A stretch of 24,254 nucleotides of DNA from F23-D06 sp963643165 (GCA_963643165.1 CAVIJD010000033.1:1-24254); one strand, 5' to 3'; shown: positions 1-7,249, counted from the first letter of the stretch. Notes: generated by a model from the sequence alone, not told the origin. A program made the numbers and translations.

Positions 1-302
1 GTTATGGAGCAGACTGCCTACGGCAGCCCGCTTTCGCCCTCTCCGAGGGCGTTGCGTAAGTCGCTACATCCTCCATCTTAGTTGGCAAGTCAGCCCTGGC
101 AAAGAAGTCCTCCCCCTGTTCGGGCATCGGAGATGCCCCATCATTGGCGGCTCGTTGAGCCGCCAATGACCATAACCGACGGTTCCGCTCCCTTGCGGTC
201 GCTGCGCCGTCGGAGCAAGCCGTGCCCCGAGCCAATTGGAGCCTCGGAGAGGCTCAACATTGTGAAAAGAGAGAAAGAACAACATGCGTAACGCTCTAAA
301 TT
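1..302. repeat. Non-coding region with a cluster of triloop hairpins
   Basis: No convincing gene is visible in this stretch, which lies downstream of pdxJ. It contains five perfect inverted repeats, each with a 3-nt loop: 14-26 (5-bp stem), 35-51 (7 bp), 122-138 (7 bp), 141-169 (13 bp, loop GTT) and 239-255 (7 bp). Three share the same heptamer core, TCGGAGA, read on the plus strand at 127-133 and 244-250 and on the minus strand at 40-46, while the rest of each stem differs but stays complementary. A longer, looser inverted repeat (CCGACGG / CCGTCGG) spans 176-213. None is followed by a T-tract, so they are not classical terminators. I do not recognise the repeat family. Confidence 0.7.
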
Positions 303-1034
303 CTACATTCGTGCGGTAGCCGTGAGCATTCCCCTGTACCTCCTGATAGTCTCTTCGAGACCCAGATAGAGGGCATCGCAGATGAGGGCGTGGCCGATGG
401 AAACCTCTTTCAAATTGGGGATCTGCTGGCTGAAATAGCGCAGGTTGACCAGTGAGAGGTCGTGGCCGGCATTCAGTCCCAAACCTTGCCTGTCTGCCTC
501 TTGCGCCGCCGTGACGAAGGCGGCGATGGCCTGCTCGCGGTCTTTGGTGTAGTTGGCGGCATACGACTCGGTATAAAGTTCCACCCGGTCGGTGCCTGTC
601 TGCTTGGCTCCGGCCACCATGACAGGGTCGGCATTGACGAAGATGCTGGCGCGGATGCCCTTCTCATGCAGGCGGGCAATGATGCCGGAGAGGAACTCGC
701 GGTTGGCGAGAGTGTCCCAGCCGGCGTTGGAGGTCAAGGCCTCGGGCGGGTCGGGCACTAAGGTCACTTGCGTGGGCACCACCTCCGTGACCAAGTCCAT
801 AAAGCGGTCGGACGGATACCCCTCGATGTTGAACTCCGTGGTCACTATTTTCTTGAGGTCATAAACATCGCGGTAGCGGATGTGCCGCTCGTCAGGGCGC
901 GGGTGTACCGTGATGCCCTGGGCACCAAACCGTTCACAGTCTTTGGCCACCTGCAGGAGGTCGGGCATATTGCCGCCGCGCGCATTGCGCAGGGTTGCCA
1001 CTTTGTTGATGTTTACGCTTAACCTTGTATCCAT
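303..1034 (-). CDS. pdxJ: Pyridoxine 5'-phosphate synthase PdxJ
   Basis: PdxJ condenses 3-amino-2-oxopropyl phosphate with 1-deoxy-D-xylulose 5-phosphate to give pyridoxine 5'-phosphate, the last ring-forming step of DXP-dependent vitamin B6 synthesis; it is a cytoplasmic TIM-barrel enzyme. At 243 residues it has the usual family length. Visible family motifs are the N-terminal VNINKVATLRNARGG, the VHPRPDERHI segment with His44, NIEGYPS with Glu71, GLNAGHDL with His191, and the C-terminal phosphate-side VSIGHALICDAL. The start MDTRLSVNIN fits the family N-terminus. It is the last gene of the minus-strand operon, 23 nt after the membrane iron-sulfur protein. PLP is the cofactor of lysine aminomutases, so a metabolic link to kal-kce is conceivable but not shown. 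Confidence 0.96.
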   Translation of the reverse strand: MDTRLSVNINKVATLRNARGGNMPDLLQVAKDCERFGAQGITVHPRPDERHIRYRDVYDLKKIVTTEFNIEGYPSDRFMDLVTEVVPTQVTLVPDPPEALTSNAGWDTLANREFLSGIIARLHEKGIRASIFVNADPVMVAGAKQTGTDRVELYTESYAANYTKDREQAIAAFVTAAQEADRQGLGLNAGHDLSLVNLRYFSQQIPNLKEVSIGHALICDALYLGLEETIRRYRGMLTATARM

Positions 1035-1057
1035 AATCCGTATGTTACTGTTTGCTA

Positions 1058-2866
1058 TTATATGTTATTGTCTTTATTCGCTTGTCCTTGCTCGAGTTGC
1101 GCGGCCACAATTTCGGCGATATCCTTGACGGGCAACTCCGTGCCGTGGCGGAATGCTTTCTTGCACATCGGGCAGGCCGTGGCTATCAGGTCGGGACTGG
1201 GTTTCAGGAGATTGTCGAGTGCGGCGTTGCGTATCACCGTCTGCTGGTCGAGGGTGATGACGGTGTTGCCGAGGTTCATGCCGCAGCAGAGGCTCTTCTC
1301 TTTCTCGTTTTCGGTCTTAAGCAGCACCGCGGCGGCGTTGAGCACATTGCGGGGCTCTTTGTAGATGCCGCAGCCGCGCCCCAAGTCGCACGGGTCGTGG
1401 TAAGTAACCCTTTCCTCTCCCCTCTTCACCTTTATTCTTCCGGCTTTAATCAGGCGGTCCAGATATTCGGTATGGTGCATAACGGGGATAGGGAGGTTAT
1501 AATCGTTTTTGAAGGTATGGTAGCAGATGGGGCATGAGGTGATGAGCATCTCGGCGCCGGAGCTGAGGATGAGTTCCGTATTCTTGCGTCTCAGCTCGGC
1601 GGCCTGGGCGTTGAAGCCCTGCTGTTGCAGCGGCCGACCGCAACAGATGCTGCGCTCCTCGTCCATAAACCAATACTTCTGCCCTGCCGCCTTGAAAATA
1701 GTCTGCATTGACTGCGTAATGGCGGGTGTGAGGCGCGACATGCAGCCGCCGAAGTAGGCCACGCGTCCGATGGCATTAAACGACTTCACATTGCCAAGGT
1801 AACGGTAGTTCTCCGGAATGTCGAGCGCTCCCTTGTCGCGTGAGATGCGGCGGATGCCCATCAAGTCGATGTTCACGGGGCAGTCTTCGGCGCAGCGGCG
1901 GCACATCAGGCAGTTTTTGCCCGCGGCGATGATGTCCTTGTGATGCTCGAGGTTGCGGAGATTGCGCAGCAGATACACGGACTGCACATCGTCGATGCCG
2001 AGGTTCTTGTAGAGCGGGCAGGCGTCAATGCACATACCGCAGCGCGAGCAGGCGCTGAGTTCGTACTTGGTGTAGCCAGTAATTTGGGTATGTTCGCGCA
2101 GACCGAGACGGCGGAAATAAATCAGGAATATCTCGGTAAAGATGTGCATGTATCTTGTAAAGGGCAGCAGCACAAAGAACAGGCAGAGGGCCAGGGAGTA
2201 GAGCGTCCAGAGCGGCAGTTCCACCACCGCCGCCACCTCGGGACTGAAGAGGCTGCCGATGCTGCCCGTGAGGAAGCCGCCGTTGCCGTAGAGACAGGCG
2301 CTGGCCGACTCGCTGAGCAGACGCAACGGAAAGATGCTCCAGAGCGCGATGCGGATGGCGTTGTCCATAACCGTGTGCTTTGTGGCACGGCGCATGCCCA
2401 TAATGCGGGAATAGCACTTCTTGACAAGTGCCAGAAATATGCCCGACAGCACATAGAGCAGCAGCAAGTCCATCAGCTGCGTGAAGAACAGGGCCATTTT
2501 GGTCTCGGGCGGGGCCGTGTGGAAATAGCGGTAGAAGATGGCCACCCAGAAGTGGAATTTCCCTTGTGTGCCGATGCGGCTCTCGATGGCGCCCACCACG
2601 ATAAGCAGGAACCAACCGAAGGCGATGCTGCGGTGCATATAGCCGAGACGGGGGTTCTTTTTGGAGATGCGCAGGTGGAGCAGGCACTCCTTGAACATCT
2701 CCCACAGGGCAGGCAACAACTTGCCCGTGAAAATATTCTTGCGGATAGTGGCGCGCTGCAAACGGTCAAACTGCCGTATCCAGCGCACATATTTATAAAT
2801 GCAGATGATGAGAAGCGCGAACGCTCCTAACACGAAAGGCAATACGAAAGGACTGAAATTTTCCAT
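1058..2866 (-). CDS. Membrane-bound HdrDE/EMO-like iron-sulfur oxidoreductase
   Basis: A 602-residue protein joins a membrane cytochrome-b-like N-terminal half to a soluble HdrD-like half. Hydrophobic segments lie near residues 5-24, 80-98, 128-150 and 218-236; His78 and His241 (in YMHIFTE) are placed like haem ligands of NarI/EMO-type domains. Two [4Fe-4S] motifs follow (C273, C276, C279, C283 and C319, C322, C325, C329), then two CCG domains (C375/CC408-409/C445/C448 and C493/CC527-528/C565/C568), the type that binds the non-cubane cluster in HdrB/HdrD. Such proteins move electrons between soluble donors (heterodisulfide, EtfAB) and quinone. ATG at 2866 was chosen because it overlaps the previous stop as TAATG and begins just before the first membrane segment; the 37 codons upstream are the neighbour read in another frame. 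Substrate is unknown. Confidence 0.88.
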   Translation of the reverse strand: MENFSPFVLPFVLGAFALLIICIYKYVRWIRQFDRLQRATIRKNIFTGKLLPALWEMFKECLLHLRISKKNPRLGYMHRSIAFGWFLLIVVGAIESRIGTQGKFHFWVAIFYRYFHTAPPETKMALFFTQLMDLLLLYVLSGIFLALVKKCYSRIMGMRRATKHTVMDNAIRIALWSIFPLRLLSESASACLYGNGGFLTGSIGSLFSPEVAAVVELPLWTLYSLALCLFFVLLPFTRYMHIFTEIFLIYFRRLGLREHTQITGYTKYELSACSRCGMCIDACPLYKNLGIDDVQSVYLLRNLRNLEHHKDIIAAGKNCLMCRRCAEDCPVNIDLMGIRRISRDKGALDIPENYRYLGNVKSFNAIGRVAYFGGCMSRLTPAITQSMQTIFKAAGQKYWFMDEERSICCGRPLQQQGFNAQAAELRRKNTELILSSGAEMLITSCPICYHTFKNDYNLPIPVMHHTEYLDRLIKAGRIKVKRGEERVTYHDPCDLGRGCGIYKEPRNVLNAAAVLLKTENEKEKSLCCGMNLGNTVITLDQQTVIRNAALDNLLKPSPDLIATACPMCKKAFRHGTELPVKDIAEIVAAQLEQGQANKDNNI

Positions 2867-3210
2867 TAGCGTAACAGTTCGTTGGTGTTCGTAAGTATTT
2901 GCCTCATATTGATGATGAGGGAGCGCAGGTTGACGCCGCGCGGGCACACCAGCGTGCACTTGCCGCAAAGCATGCACTTCTGCAGTTCCTGCTCTACTTG
3001 GTCGTACTGGCCACGGCTGAAGCCGCAGTGAACCTTGCGGATGTTAAAGTCGGTGAACGCCCTGGCCGAGCAGGAGGCCGTGCAGCCGCCGCAGCCGATG
3101 CACCGCCGGTAGGAGGGGACAAGCTGTGCCAGTTGCCGGTATTTCGACAAGTCGGCGTTGTTGAGTTTCACCGAACGCGTTTGCGTGATAGAAAATCCAA
3201 AGTCTGCCAT
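2866..3210 (-). CDS. Small HdrC-like di-[4Fe-4S] ferredoxin
   Basis: A 114-residue soluble protein with two complete [4Fe-4S] motifs: C37, C40, C43, C47 and C79, C82, C85, C89 (the last followed by Pro). This is the HdrC arrangement, in which two clusters pass electrons to a CCG-domain subunit. It overlaps both neighbours by one base as TAATG, so the three iron-sulfur genes are probably translationally coupled and their products probably form one complex. The first cluster motif ends in Cys-Ser rather than the more usual Cys-Pro. No membrane segment or signal peptide is visible, so the protein should sit on the cytoplasmic side and feed the membrane protein encoded next. Confidence 0.88.
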   Translation of the reverse strand: MADFGFSITQTRSVKLNNADLSKYRQLAQLVPSYRRCIGCGGCTASCSARAFTDFNIRKVHCGFSRGQYDQVEQELQKCMLCGKCTLVCPRGVNLRSLIINMRQILTNTNELLR

Positions 3211-3812
3211 TATTTCTTCAATACTTTTTCGCGGAGGGCGATGCCGCCGGTGACTTCAAAAATCTTGCGAACCTCTTCCATATCCTCGTGGGGGATGTCG
3301 CGCAGGGCGCCCGGGCCTTTGCCGTGGTAGTTGGCGCCCAGTTTCGGGGCCACCTCCTGGATGTTGTCGATGAACCATTTCCAGACGGGGCCTTGCTCCA
3401 CATGCAATTCAGGCTTCACCCGGTCGGGATAAACGCAATAGCCGATGTCGAGGATGTTCTGTTCCACAGTCTGCATCAGATGAACCTGCTGGCGTCCCAT
3501 GCGGCTGTCCTTGAAGTAGCCCAGTTCCTGCGATATGCGGCGCAGGATGGAGATAATCTCGCCGGGGGCGTTTCCCCGGGGGCAGCGAGGCATGCACGAC
3601 ATGCACTGGCCGCAGTACCAGATCGTGTCGCCGCGGAGCAGTTTCTCAATGGCGTCATTGTCCTCGCGTTGCACCGTGTCGCAGATGCGGCGCGGGTCGT
3701 AGTCATAAAACTCCGCCGCCGGGCACACTGCCGTACACATGCCGCAGTTCATGCAGGCCTTGAGAGCTCCCTCGTAGCGCGAGTCCTGTTTTATGAGGTC
3801 TGTCAGGCTCAT
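3210..3812 (-). CDS. HdrC-like 4Fe-4S dicluster protein
   Basis: A 200-residue protein with two [4Fe-4S] motifs near its N-terminus (C20, C23, C26, C30-Pro and C67, C70, C73, C77-Pro), both with canonical CxxCxxCxxxCP spacing. The segment after them (about residues 85-200) has no further cysteine clusters apart from a single Cys in GYCVYPDR. The layout matches HdrC-type subunits of heterodisulfide-reductase-like complexes, here with a longer C-terminus. It starts 3 nt after the VOC gene stop and its own stop overlaps the next start as TAATG. Together with the following two genes this gives a chain of six [4Fe-4S] sites and two CCG sites. No HdrA-type flavoprotein is present in the window. Confidence 0.88.
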   Translation of the reverse strand: MSLTDLIKQDSRYEGALKACMNCGMCTAVCPAAEFYDYDPRRICDTVQREDNDAIEKLLRGDTIWYCGQCMSCMPRCPRGNAPGEIISILRRISQELGYFKDSRMGRQQVHLMQTVEQNILDIGYCVYPDRVKPELHVEQGPVWKWFIDNIQEVAPKLGANYHGKGPGALRDIPHEDMEEVRKIFEVTGGIALREKVLKK

Positions 3813-3815
3813 CGT

Positions 3816-4886
3816 CTATTTCTGTTTTATTCTGTTTAACTTCATGAGGCGGAAGAAGCACTTCGGGAACGGCTTGGTACGATCTTTGTTCAGCATATTG
3901 ATGCAAAGGTTCAATTTGCTGACGATAGGGATCTTGTGAACCTCGACAAATTCGATCAGGGTGCCGTCGGGGTCCTCGATATAGGTAAAATGGCCGGAGG
4001 CCTGTCCCATGTCAAATTGGGAGTCGCCGGCGCAACTATCCACGGTGAACTTCACGCCGCACGCGTTGCAATGCTGTTCAAAAGCCCGCATGTTGACCAC
4101 CTCGAAGCAGAGTTGGATAAAGCCGGGGTCACCCCAAAAGCGTCCCTCGTAGATCTTGCGGGGCTGGCGGTCGAGCGCCTGCACCAGTTCTATGGTGCTG
4201 TTGCCGTACAACTCGCTGAACGGGCCGCTGAAAGGCTTGCTGCGGGCAAGAAGCACGCGGCGGTAGTTCTGCTCGCCGCCCCGCAGGTGCTGCCAGTCGC
4301 TGAACACGCCCGTCTTGTCATAGACCACCGTGTCGTAGCCCAGCACCTCGCCGTACATCTTGACAGAGCGTTCCATGTCGGAGACACCGGCCATAGCGCC
4401 GACCACGCCGCCGGAGTAGCGGTTCTCGTCTATAAATATATAATTGTCTTCCACAATCTGGAAACAGTTGCCGGCGGGGTCGTGGACATAGAAAGTAGGA
4501 ATGCCGCGGGGGTCGGTGACTATCGGGGTTATGGAGGTGCATTTGCGAAGCAGTTCCTCGTGGTAGGCGGCAATGTTGTGGCTTTTCAACTTGGCCGCAA
4601 AAAAGCCGAGGTCGCCCGTCTGGATGTCGAAAGCGGGCGGCACGGGCTTGCGCTCCGAATACTGCCAAATCTCAAATCCGCCGCCGCCCTGCAGGTTGAC
4701 GTTGATGCAGGCGTGGCGCTTTTGCGGAACATTGCCCGTATAGGGAAGCATACGTTCCGCCACCGTGTCGTCTTCCAGAATCTTGACATTCGCTTGAAAC
4801 ATGTCGGCCATCCATCTTTCAGAAGCTTTCATGTCTTCTGTGCCGACACCTATCTGCTGGATTCCCGCAATTGTATAATTCACCAT
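3816..4886 (-). CDS. Two-domain VOC-superfamily protein (HPPD-like), metal ligands degenerate
   Basis: A 356-residue protein with two vicinal-oxygen-chelate halves, roughly residues 5-145 and 158-320, the overall plan of 4-hydroxyphenylpyruvate dioxygenases and related two-domain VOC proteins. Typical strand motifs are visible: IQQIGVGTEDM and YVHDPAGNCFQIVED in the first half, GVSDMERSVKMYGEVLGY and YIEDPDGTLIEFVE in the second. The usual metal-binding His of the first strand is Gln in domain 1 and Ala in domain 2, and the expected His near FIQLCFEV is Gln, while a C-terminal Glu remains. The enzymatic role is therefore uncertain. It is the first gene of the minus-strand operon with the Hdr-like genes, and diverges from kal-kce. 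The C-terminal 35 residues are basic and lie outside the VOC fold. Confidence 0.8.
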   Translation of the reverse strand: MVNYTIAGIQQIGVGTEDMKASERWMADMFQANVKILEDDTVAERMLPYTGNVPQKRHACINVNLQGGGGFEIWQYSERKPVPPAFDIQTGDLGFFAAKLKSHNIAAYHEELLRKCTSITPIVTDPRGIPTFYVHDPAGNCFQIVEDNYIFIDENRYSGGVVGAMAGVSDMERSVKMYGEVLGYDTVVYDKTGVFSDWQHLRGGEQNYRRVLLARSKPFSGPFSELYGNSTIELVQALDRQPRKIYEGRFWGDPGFIQLCFEVVNMRAFEQHCNACGVKFTVDSCAGDSQFDMGQASGHFTYIEDPDGTLIEFVEVHKIPIVSKLNLCINMLNKDRTKPFPKCFFRLMKLNRIKQK

Positions 4887-4913
4887 TTTGCGTCTGTTTT
4901 TTTAATTCAGGGC

Positions 4914-4955
4914 GCAAAAATACAAAAAATATCAGACTATATTTTGTATTTTTGC
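4914..4955. promoter_or_regulatory. Mirror-symmetric divergent promoter region
   Basis: The 129-bp gap between the VOC gene (minus) and kal (plus) contains a near-perfect inverted repeat: GCAAAAATACAAAAAATAT at 4914-4932 against ATATTTTGTATTTTTGC at 4939-4955, differing by two extra A. Each arm carries a Bacteroidetes -7 element (TATTTTTG, fitting TAnnTTTG) pointing outward: 4915-4922 on the minus strand and 4947-4954 on the plus strand. No TTTG -33 box is seen at the right spacing for either, so both promoters may be weak or need an activator. Confidence 0.6.
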
Positions 4956-5015
4956 ACCCGATTCAATTAAAATAATCAATTTAAAGTATTAATAATTAAA
5001 TAGTTAAAAACGAAT

Positions 5016-5408
5016 ATGGAAGAAAAGAAGACTTCAATGATCAGACTCAGGATGAGTTCTCAGGATGCCCATTACGGCGGCAACTTGGTTGACGGTGCGC
5101 ACATGCTTGCCCTTTTCGGCGACGTAGCCACAGAGCTTTTAATCATGCAAGACGGCGACGAGGGGTTGTTCTGCGCTTACGACAACGTTGAATTTCTGGC
5201 TCCCGTGTATGCCGGCGACTACATTGAGGCTGTAGGAGAGATCACGCATGTGGGCAACACCTCGCGCAAGATGGTGTTTGAGGCTCGCAAAGTCATCGCC
5301 CCGCGTCCTGACATCAGTGCCTCGGCTGCCGACGTGCTGCCCGAACCCGTAGTGGTATGCCGCGCTTCCGGCACCTGCGTTGTCCCCAAGAACTGCCAGC
5401 GCAAATAG
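5016..5408 (+). CDS. kal: 3-aminobutyryl-CoA ammonia-lyase Kal
   Basis: Kal removes ammonia from L-3-aminobutyryl-CoA to give crotonyl-CoA in the 3-keto-5-aminohexanoate pathway of lysine fermentation. The 130-residue protein is a single hotdog domain: the segment YGGNLVDGAHMLALFGDVATEL (residues about 21-42) is the hotdog helix region, followed by YDNVEFLAPVYAGDYIEAVGEI, typical of this family. It is followed after 47 nt by kce, the enzyme that acts just before it, and this pairing makes Kal much more likely than a general acyl-CoA thioesterase. The ATG at 5016 is preceded by an A-rich leader without a Shine-Dalgarno sequence. The product should be soluble and cytoplasmic. Confidence 0.9.
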   Translation: MEEKKTSMIRLRMSSQDAHYGGNLVDGAHMLALFGDVATELLIMQDGDEGLFCAYDNVEFLAPVYAGDYIEAVGEITHVGNTSRKMVFEARKVIAPRPDISASAADVLPEPVVVCRASGTCVVPKNCQRK

Positions 5409-5455
5409 TCGCCCTTATCCAATCCAGCATTTCTCACAAATAAAAGAAACAGAAT

Positions 5456-6286
5456 ATGGAAAAGTTAATCATAACGGCTGCCATCTGCGGCGCCGAAGTC
5501 ACCAAACAACAGAATCCCGCCGTGCCTTATACGGTGGAGGAAATCGTCAAAGAAGCCAAATCGGCCGTAGATGCCGGCGCCGCCATCGTACACCTGCATG
5601 TGCGTGAAGACGACGGCACGCCGACCCAGAGCCGCGACCGTTTCCAGGAGTGCGAAGAGGCCATCCTGAAAGTTTGCCCCAACGTAATCCTGATTCCCTC
5701 CACGGGAGGCGCCGTGGGCATGTCGCCCGACGAGCGTCTGCAGTCAACGGACACCACTCCCCTGCCGGAGATGGCCACCCTCGACTGCGGCACCTGCAAC
5801 TTCGGCGACGAGATCTTCGACAATACCATGCCCACGATGCGCGCTTTCGGCAAGCGCATGATCGAGCGCGGCATCAAGCCTGAGTACGAGTGCTTTGAGA
5901 TGGGACATCTTGACACCATCCTCAACATGGCACGCAAAGGCGAAGTGCCCGGAGCCCCGATGCAGTTCAACTTCGTGTTAGGCGTGCCCGGATGCACCCC
6001 TGCCACCGTTGAGAACCTCTGCTGGCTCGTCAAGAACATCCCTGCCGGCTCCACCTGGACCAGCACGGGCATCGGCCGCCATGCGTTCACCCTCGCTGCC
6101 CCCACCATCGTCATGGGCGGCAACGTGCGCGTGGGCTTTGAGGACAACCTCTACCTCGAAAAGGGCGTGCTCGCCAAGTCCAACGGCGAACTCGTGGACA
6201 AGGTGGTGCGCCTGGCCAAACTGCTCGGCCGCCCCATCGCCACCTCCGACGAGGCCCGCGAGATCTTGGGTCTCCGCAAAAAATAA
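5456..6286 (+). CDS. kce: 3-keto-5-aminohexanoate cleavage enzyme Kce
   Basis: Kce (BKACE family, formerly DUF849) is a zinc-dependent TIM-barrel enzyme that reacts 3-keto-5-aminohexanoate with acetyl-CoA to give 3-aminobutyryl-CoA and acetoacetate in lysine fermentation. The 276-residue length is normal. Zinc ligands are visible as His46 and His48 in IVHLHVRE and Glu229 in NVRVGFEDN; the ILIPSTGGAVG loop (about residues 78-88) and the conserved WTSTGIGRH segment are also present. It forms a two-gene unit with kal and is closed by a strong terminator 24 nt downstream. The remaining pathway genes (aminomutases, dehydrogenase, CoA transferase) are not in this window. BKACE members use several beta-keto acids, but the kal partner favours this substrate. 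Confidence 0.95.
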   Translation: MEKLIITAAICGAEVTKQQNPAVPYTVEEIVKEAKSAVDAGAAIVHLHVREDDGTPTQSRDRFQECEEAILKVCPNVILIPSTGGAVGMSPDERLQSTDTTPLPEMATLDCGTCNFGDEIFDNTMPTMRAFGKRMIERGIKPEYECFEMGHLDTILNMARKGEVPGAPMQFNFVLGVPGCTPATVENLCWLVKNIPAGSTWTSTGIGRHAFTLAAPTIVMGGNVRVGFEDNLYLEKGVLAKSNGELVDKVVRLAKLLGRPIATSDEAREILGLRKK

Positions 6287-6310
6287 CAGGGTCCGACCGA
6301 CAACCCTAAA

Positions 6311-6346
6311 AGCGCGGATGCAGAAACTGCATCCGCGCTTTTTTTT
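6311..6346 (+). terminator. Rho-independent terminator after kal-kce
   Basis: A perfect 13-bp stem (AGCGCGGATGCAG at 6311-6323, its complement at 6327-6339) with an AAA loop is followed by a run of eight T (6339-6346, the first belonging to the stem). An A-tract just before the stem (6308-6310) extends the pairing with the T-run. It should end kal-kce transcription before the promoter at 6372. Confidence 0.93.
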
Positions 6347-6371
6347 GTGACCCGTTCAGCAAAAACAAAAA

Positions 6372-6403
6372 TTTGGCTTTCTCGACGAAAAGTCTTATCT
6401 TTG
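6372..6403 (+). promoter_or_regulatory. Bacteroidetes housekeeping-sigma promoter for the hydrogenase-like operon
   Basis: TTTG (6372-6375) is separated by exactly 20 nt from TATCTTTG (6396-6403), matching the Bacteroidetes consensus TTTG-N19-21-TAnnTTTG in every defined base. Transcription would start near 6410, leaving a leader of about 50 nt before the ATG at 6459. Confidence 0.88.
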
Positions 6404-6458
6404 CTGCCTGTAAAAAAACAATCCATCGTTCAAACACATTAATCCTACCAATAATAAT

Positions 6459-6806
6459 ATGACCATTGAAGAAGTAGCAACATTGGTGCAAGGGACTATC
6501 ATCGGAGGCTCCAAGTTCAAAGACCGTCAAGTGGACTTCATCTTCGCCTCAGACCTGATGAGCGACGTGCTGACACTGAAAGACGTGAACAACCTGATGC
6601 TGATGACCGGACTCTCAAACTTGCAGGCCATCCGCACTTGCGAGATGTCAGACATCCAGATGCTCCTCATTGTCAGAGGCAAGGCCGTGACCGACGAGAT
6701 GCTCGAAATAGCCGAAGAGAACGACATGACCATTGTCCAGACCAAGTTCTCTCTTTACAAATCTTCCGGCATCCTTTACAATGCCGGCATCAATCCCATC
6801 TATTAA
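6459..6806 (+). CDS. DRTGG-domain protein
   Basis: A 115-residue soluble alpha/beta protein that resembles the DRTGG domain family, a small putative regulatory or ligand-binding domain also found in phosphotransacetylases and beside CBS domains. Supporting features are the N-terminal MTIEEVATLVQGTIIGG, the ASDLMSDVLT segment at about residues 30-39, and the C-terminal TIVQTKFSLYKSSGILYNAGI. The name motif itself is not present literally. It begins an operon with an RsbW-like ATPase (21 nt downstream) and an [FeFe]-hydrogenase-like protein. In anaerobes DRTGG proteins recur beside hydrogenase-like sensors, so a regulatory role is likely; the ligand is unknown. Confidence 0.78.
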   Translation: MTIEEVATLVQGTIIGGSKFKDRQVDFIFASDLMSDVLTLKDVNNLMLMTGLSNLQAIRTCEMSDIQMLLIVRGKAVTDEMLEIAEENDMTIVQTKFSLYKSSGILYNAGINPIY

Positions 6807-6827
6807 CCATCAACAAACTCAGACACT

Positions 6828-7244
6828 ATGGATTTCAGATTTCACGTTGAAGGAGGCGACTTTACAAATGCAGGATCCGCATCCAGTTCCGTAAAGCGTA
6901 TGATGAAAAAATTAGGGGTAAACCCTGACATTGTAAAACGCACCGTCGTGGCGCTCTACGAGGCCGAGGTCAACATAGCGGCGCATGCCTACCGCGGCGA
7001 CATCGACGTGAACCTGGAGGAAGACAAAATACATATTGTATTGGCAGACGAAGGCCCCGGCATCCCTAACATCGACTGGGCCATGCAGGAGGGCAACTCC
7101 ACCGCATCGGCCAAAGTGCGCGAGATGGGCTTCGGCGCCGGCATGGGGCTGCCCAACATCAAGAACAACTCCGACAAGCTGGACATCCGGACGGAAGTGG
7201 GAAAAGGCACAACCATCGAATTTGTCAACTATTTCAACCATTAG
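6828..7244 (+). CDS. RsbW-like HATPase-fold ATP-binding protein
   Basis: A 138-residue stand-alone GHKL/HATPase_c domain of the anti-sigma-factor kinase type (RsbW/SpoIIAB-like). The N-box is seen as E45...N49 in YEAEVNIAAHAY, the G1 box as DEGPGIPN (D74, G76, G78), the G2 box as GFGAGMGL (G101, G103, G105, G107), and a final GKGTT at about residues 125-129. There is no sensor or dimerisation domain, so it is not a full histidine kinase. It lies 21 nt after the DRTGG gene and 5 nt before the hydrogenase-like gene, so the three are almost certainly co-expressed. A role as a protein serine kinase or ATP-dependent partner switch is inferred from the family; no sigma factor or antagonist gene is in the window. 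Confidence 0.85.
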   Translation: MDFRFHVEGGDFTNAGSASSSVKRMMKKLGVNPDIVKRTVVALYEAEVNIAAHAYRGDIDVNLEEDKIHIVLADEGPGIPNIDWAMQEGNSTASAKVREMGFGAGMGLPNIKNNSDKLDIRTEVGKGTTIEFVNYFNH

Positions 7245-7249
7245 CCGCC

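Noticed and set aside
2..291. Short open frames on both strands in the first 300 bp
   Set aside because: They overlap one another and run through the hairpin cluster. None has a recognisable domain or start context.
1940..2830. 296-codon plus-strand frame opposite the membrane iron-sulfur gene
   Set aside because: The sequence is His/Gln/Glu/Ala-rich without motifs and is the complement of membrane segments and Cys motifs on the other strand.
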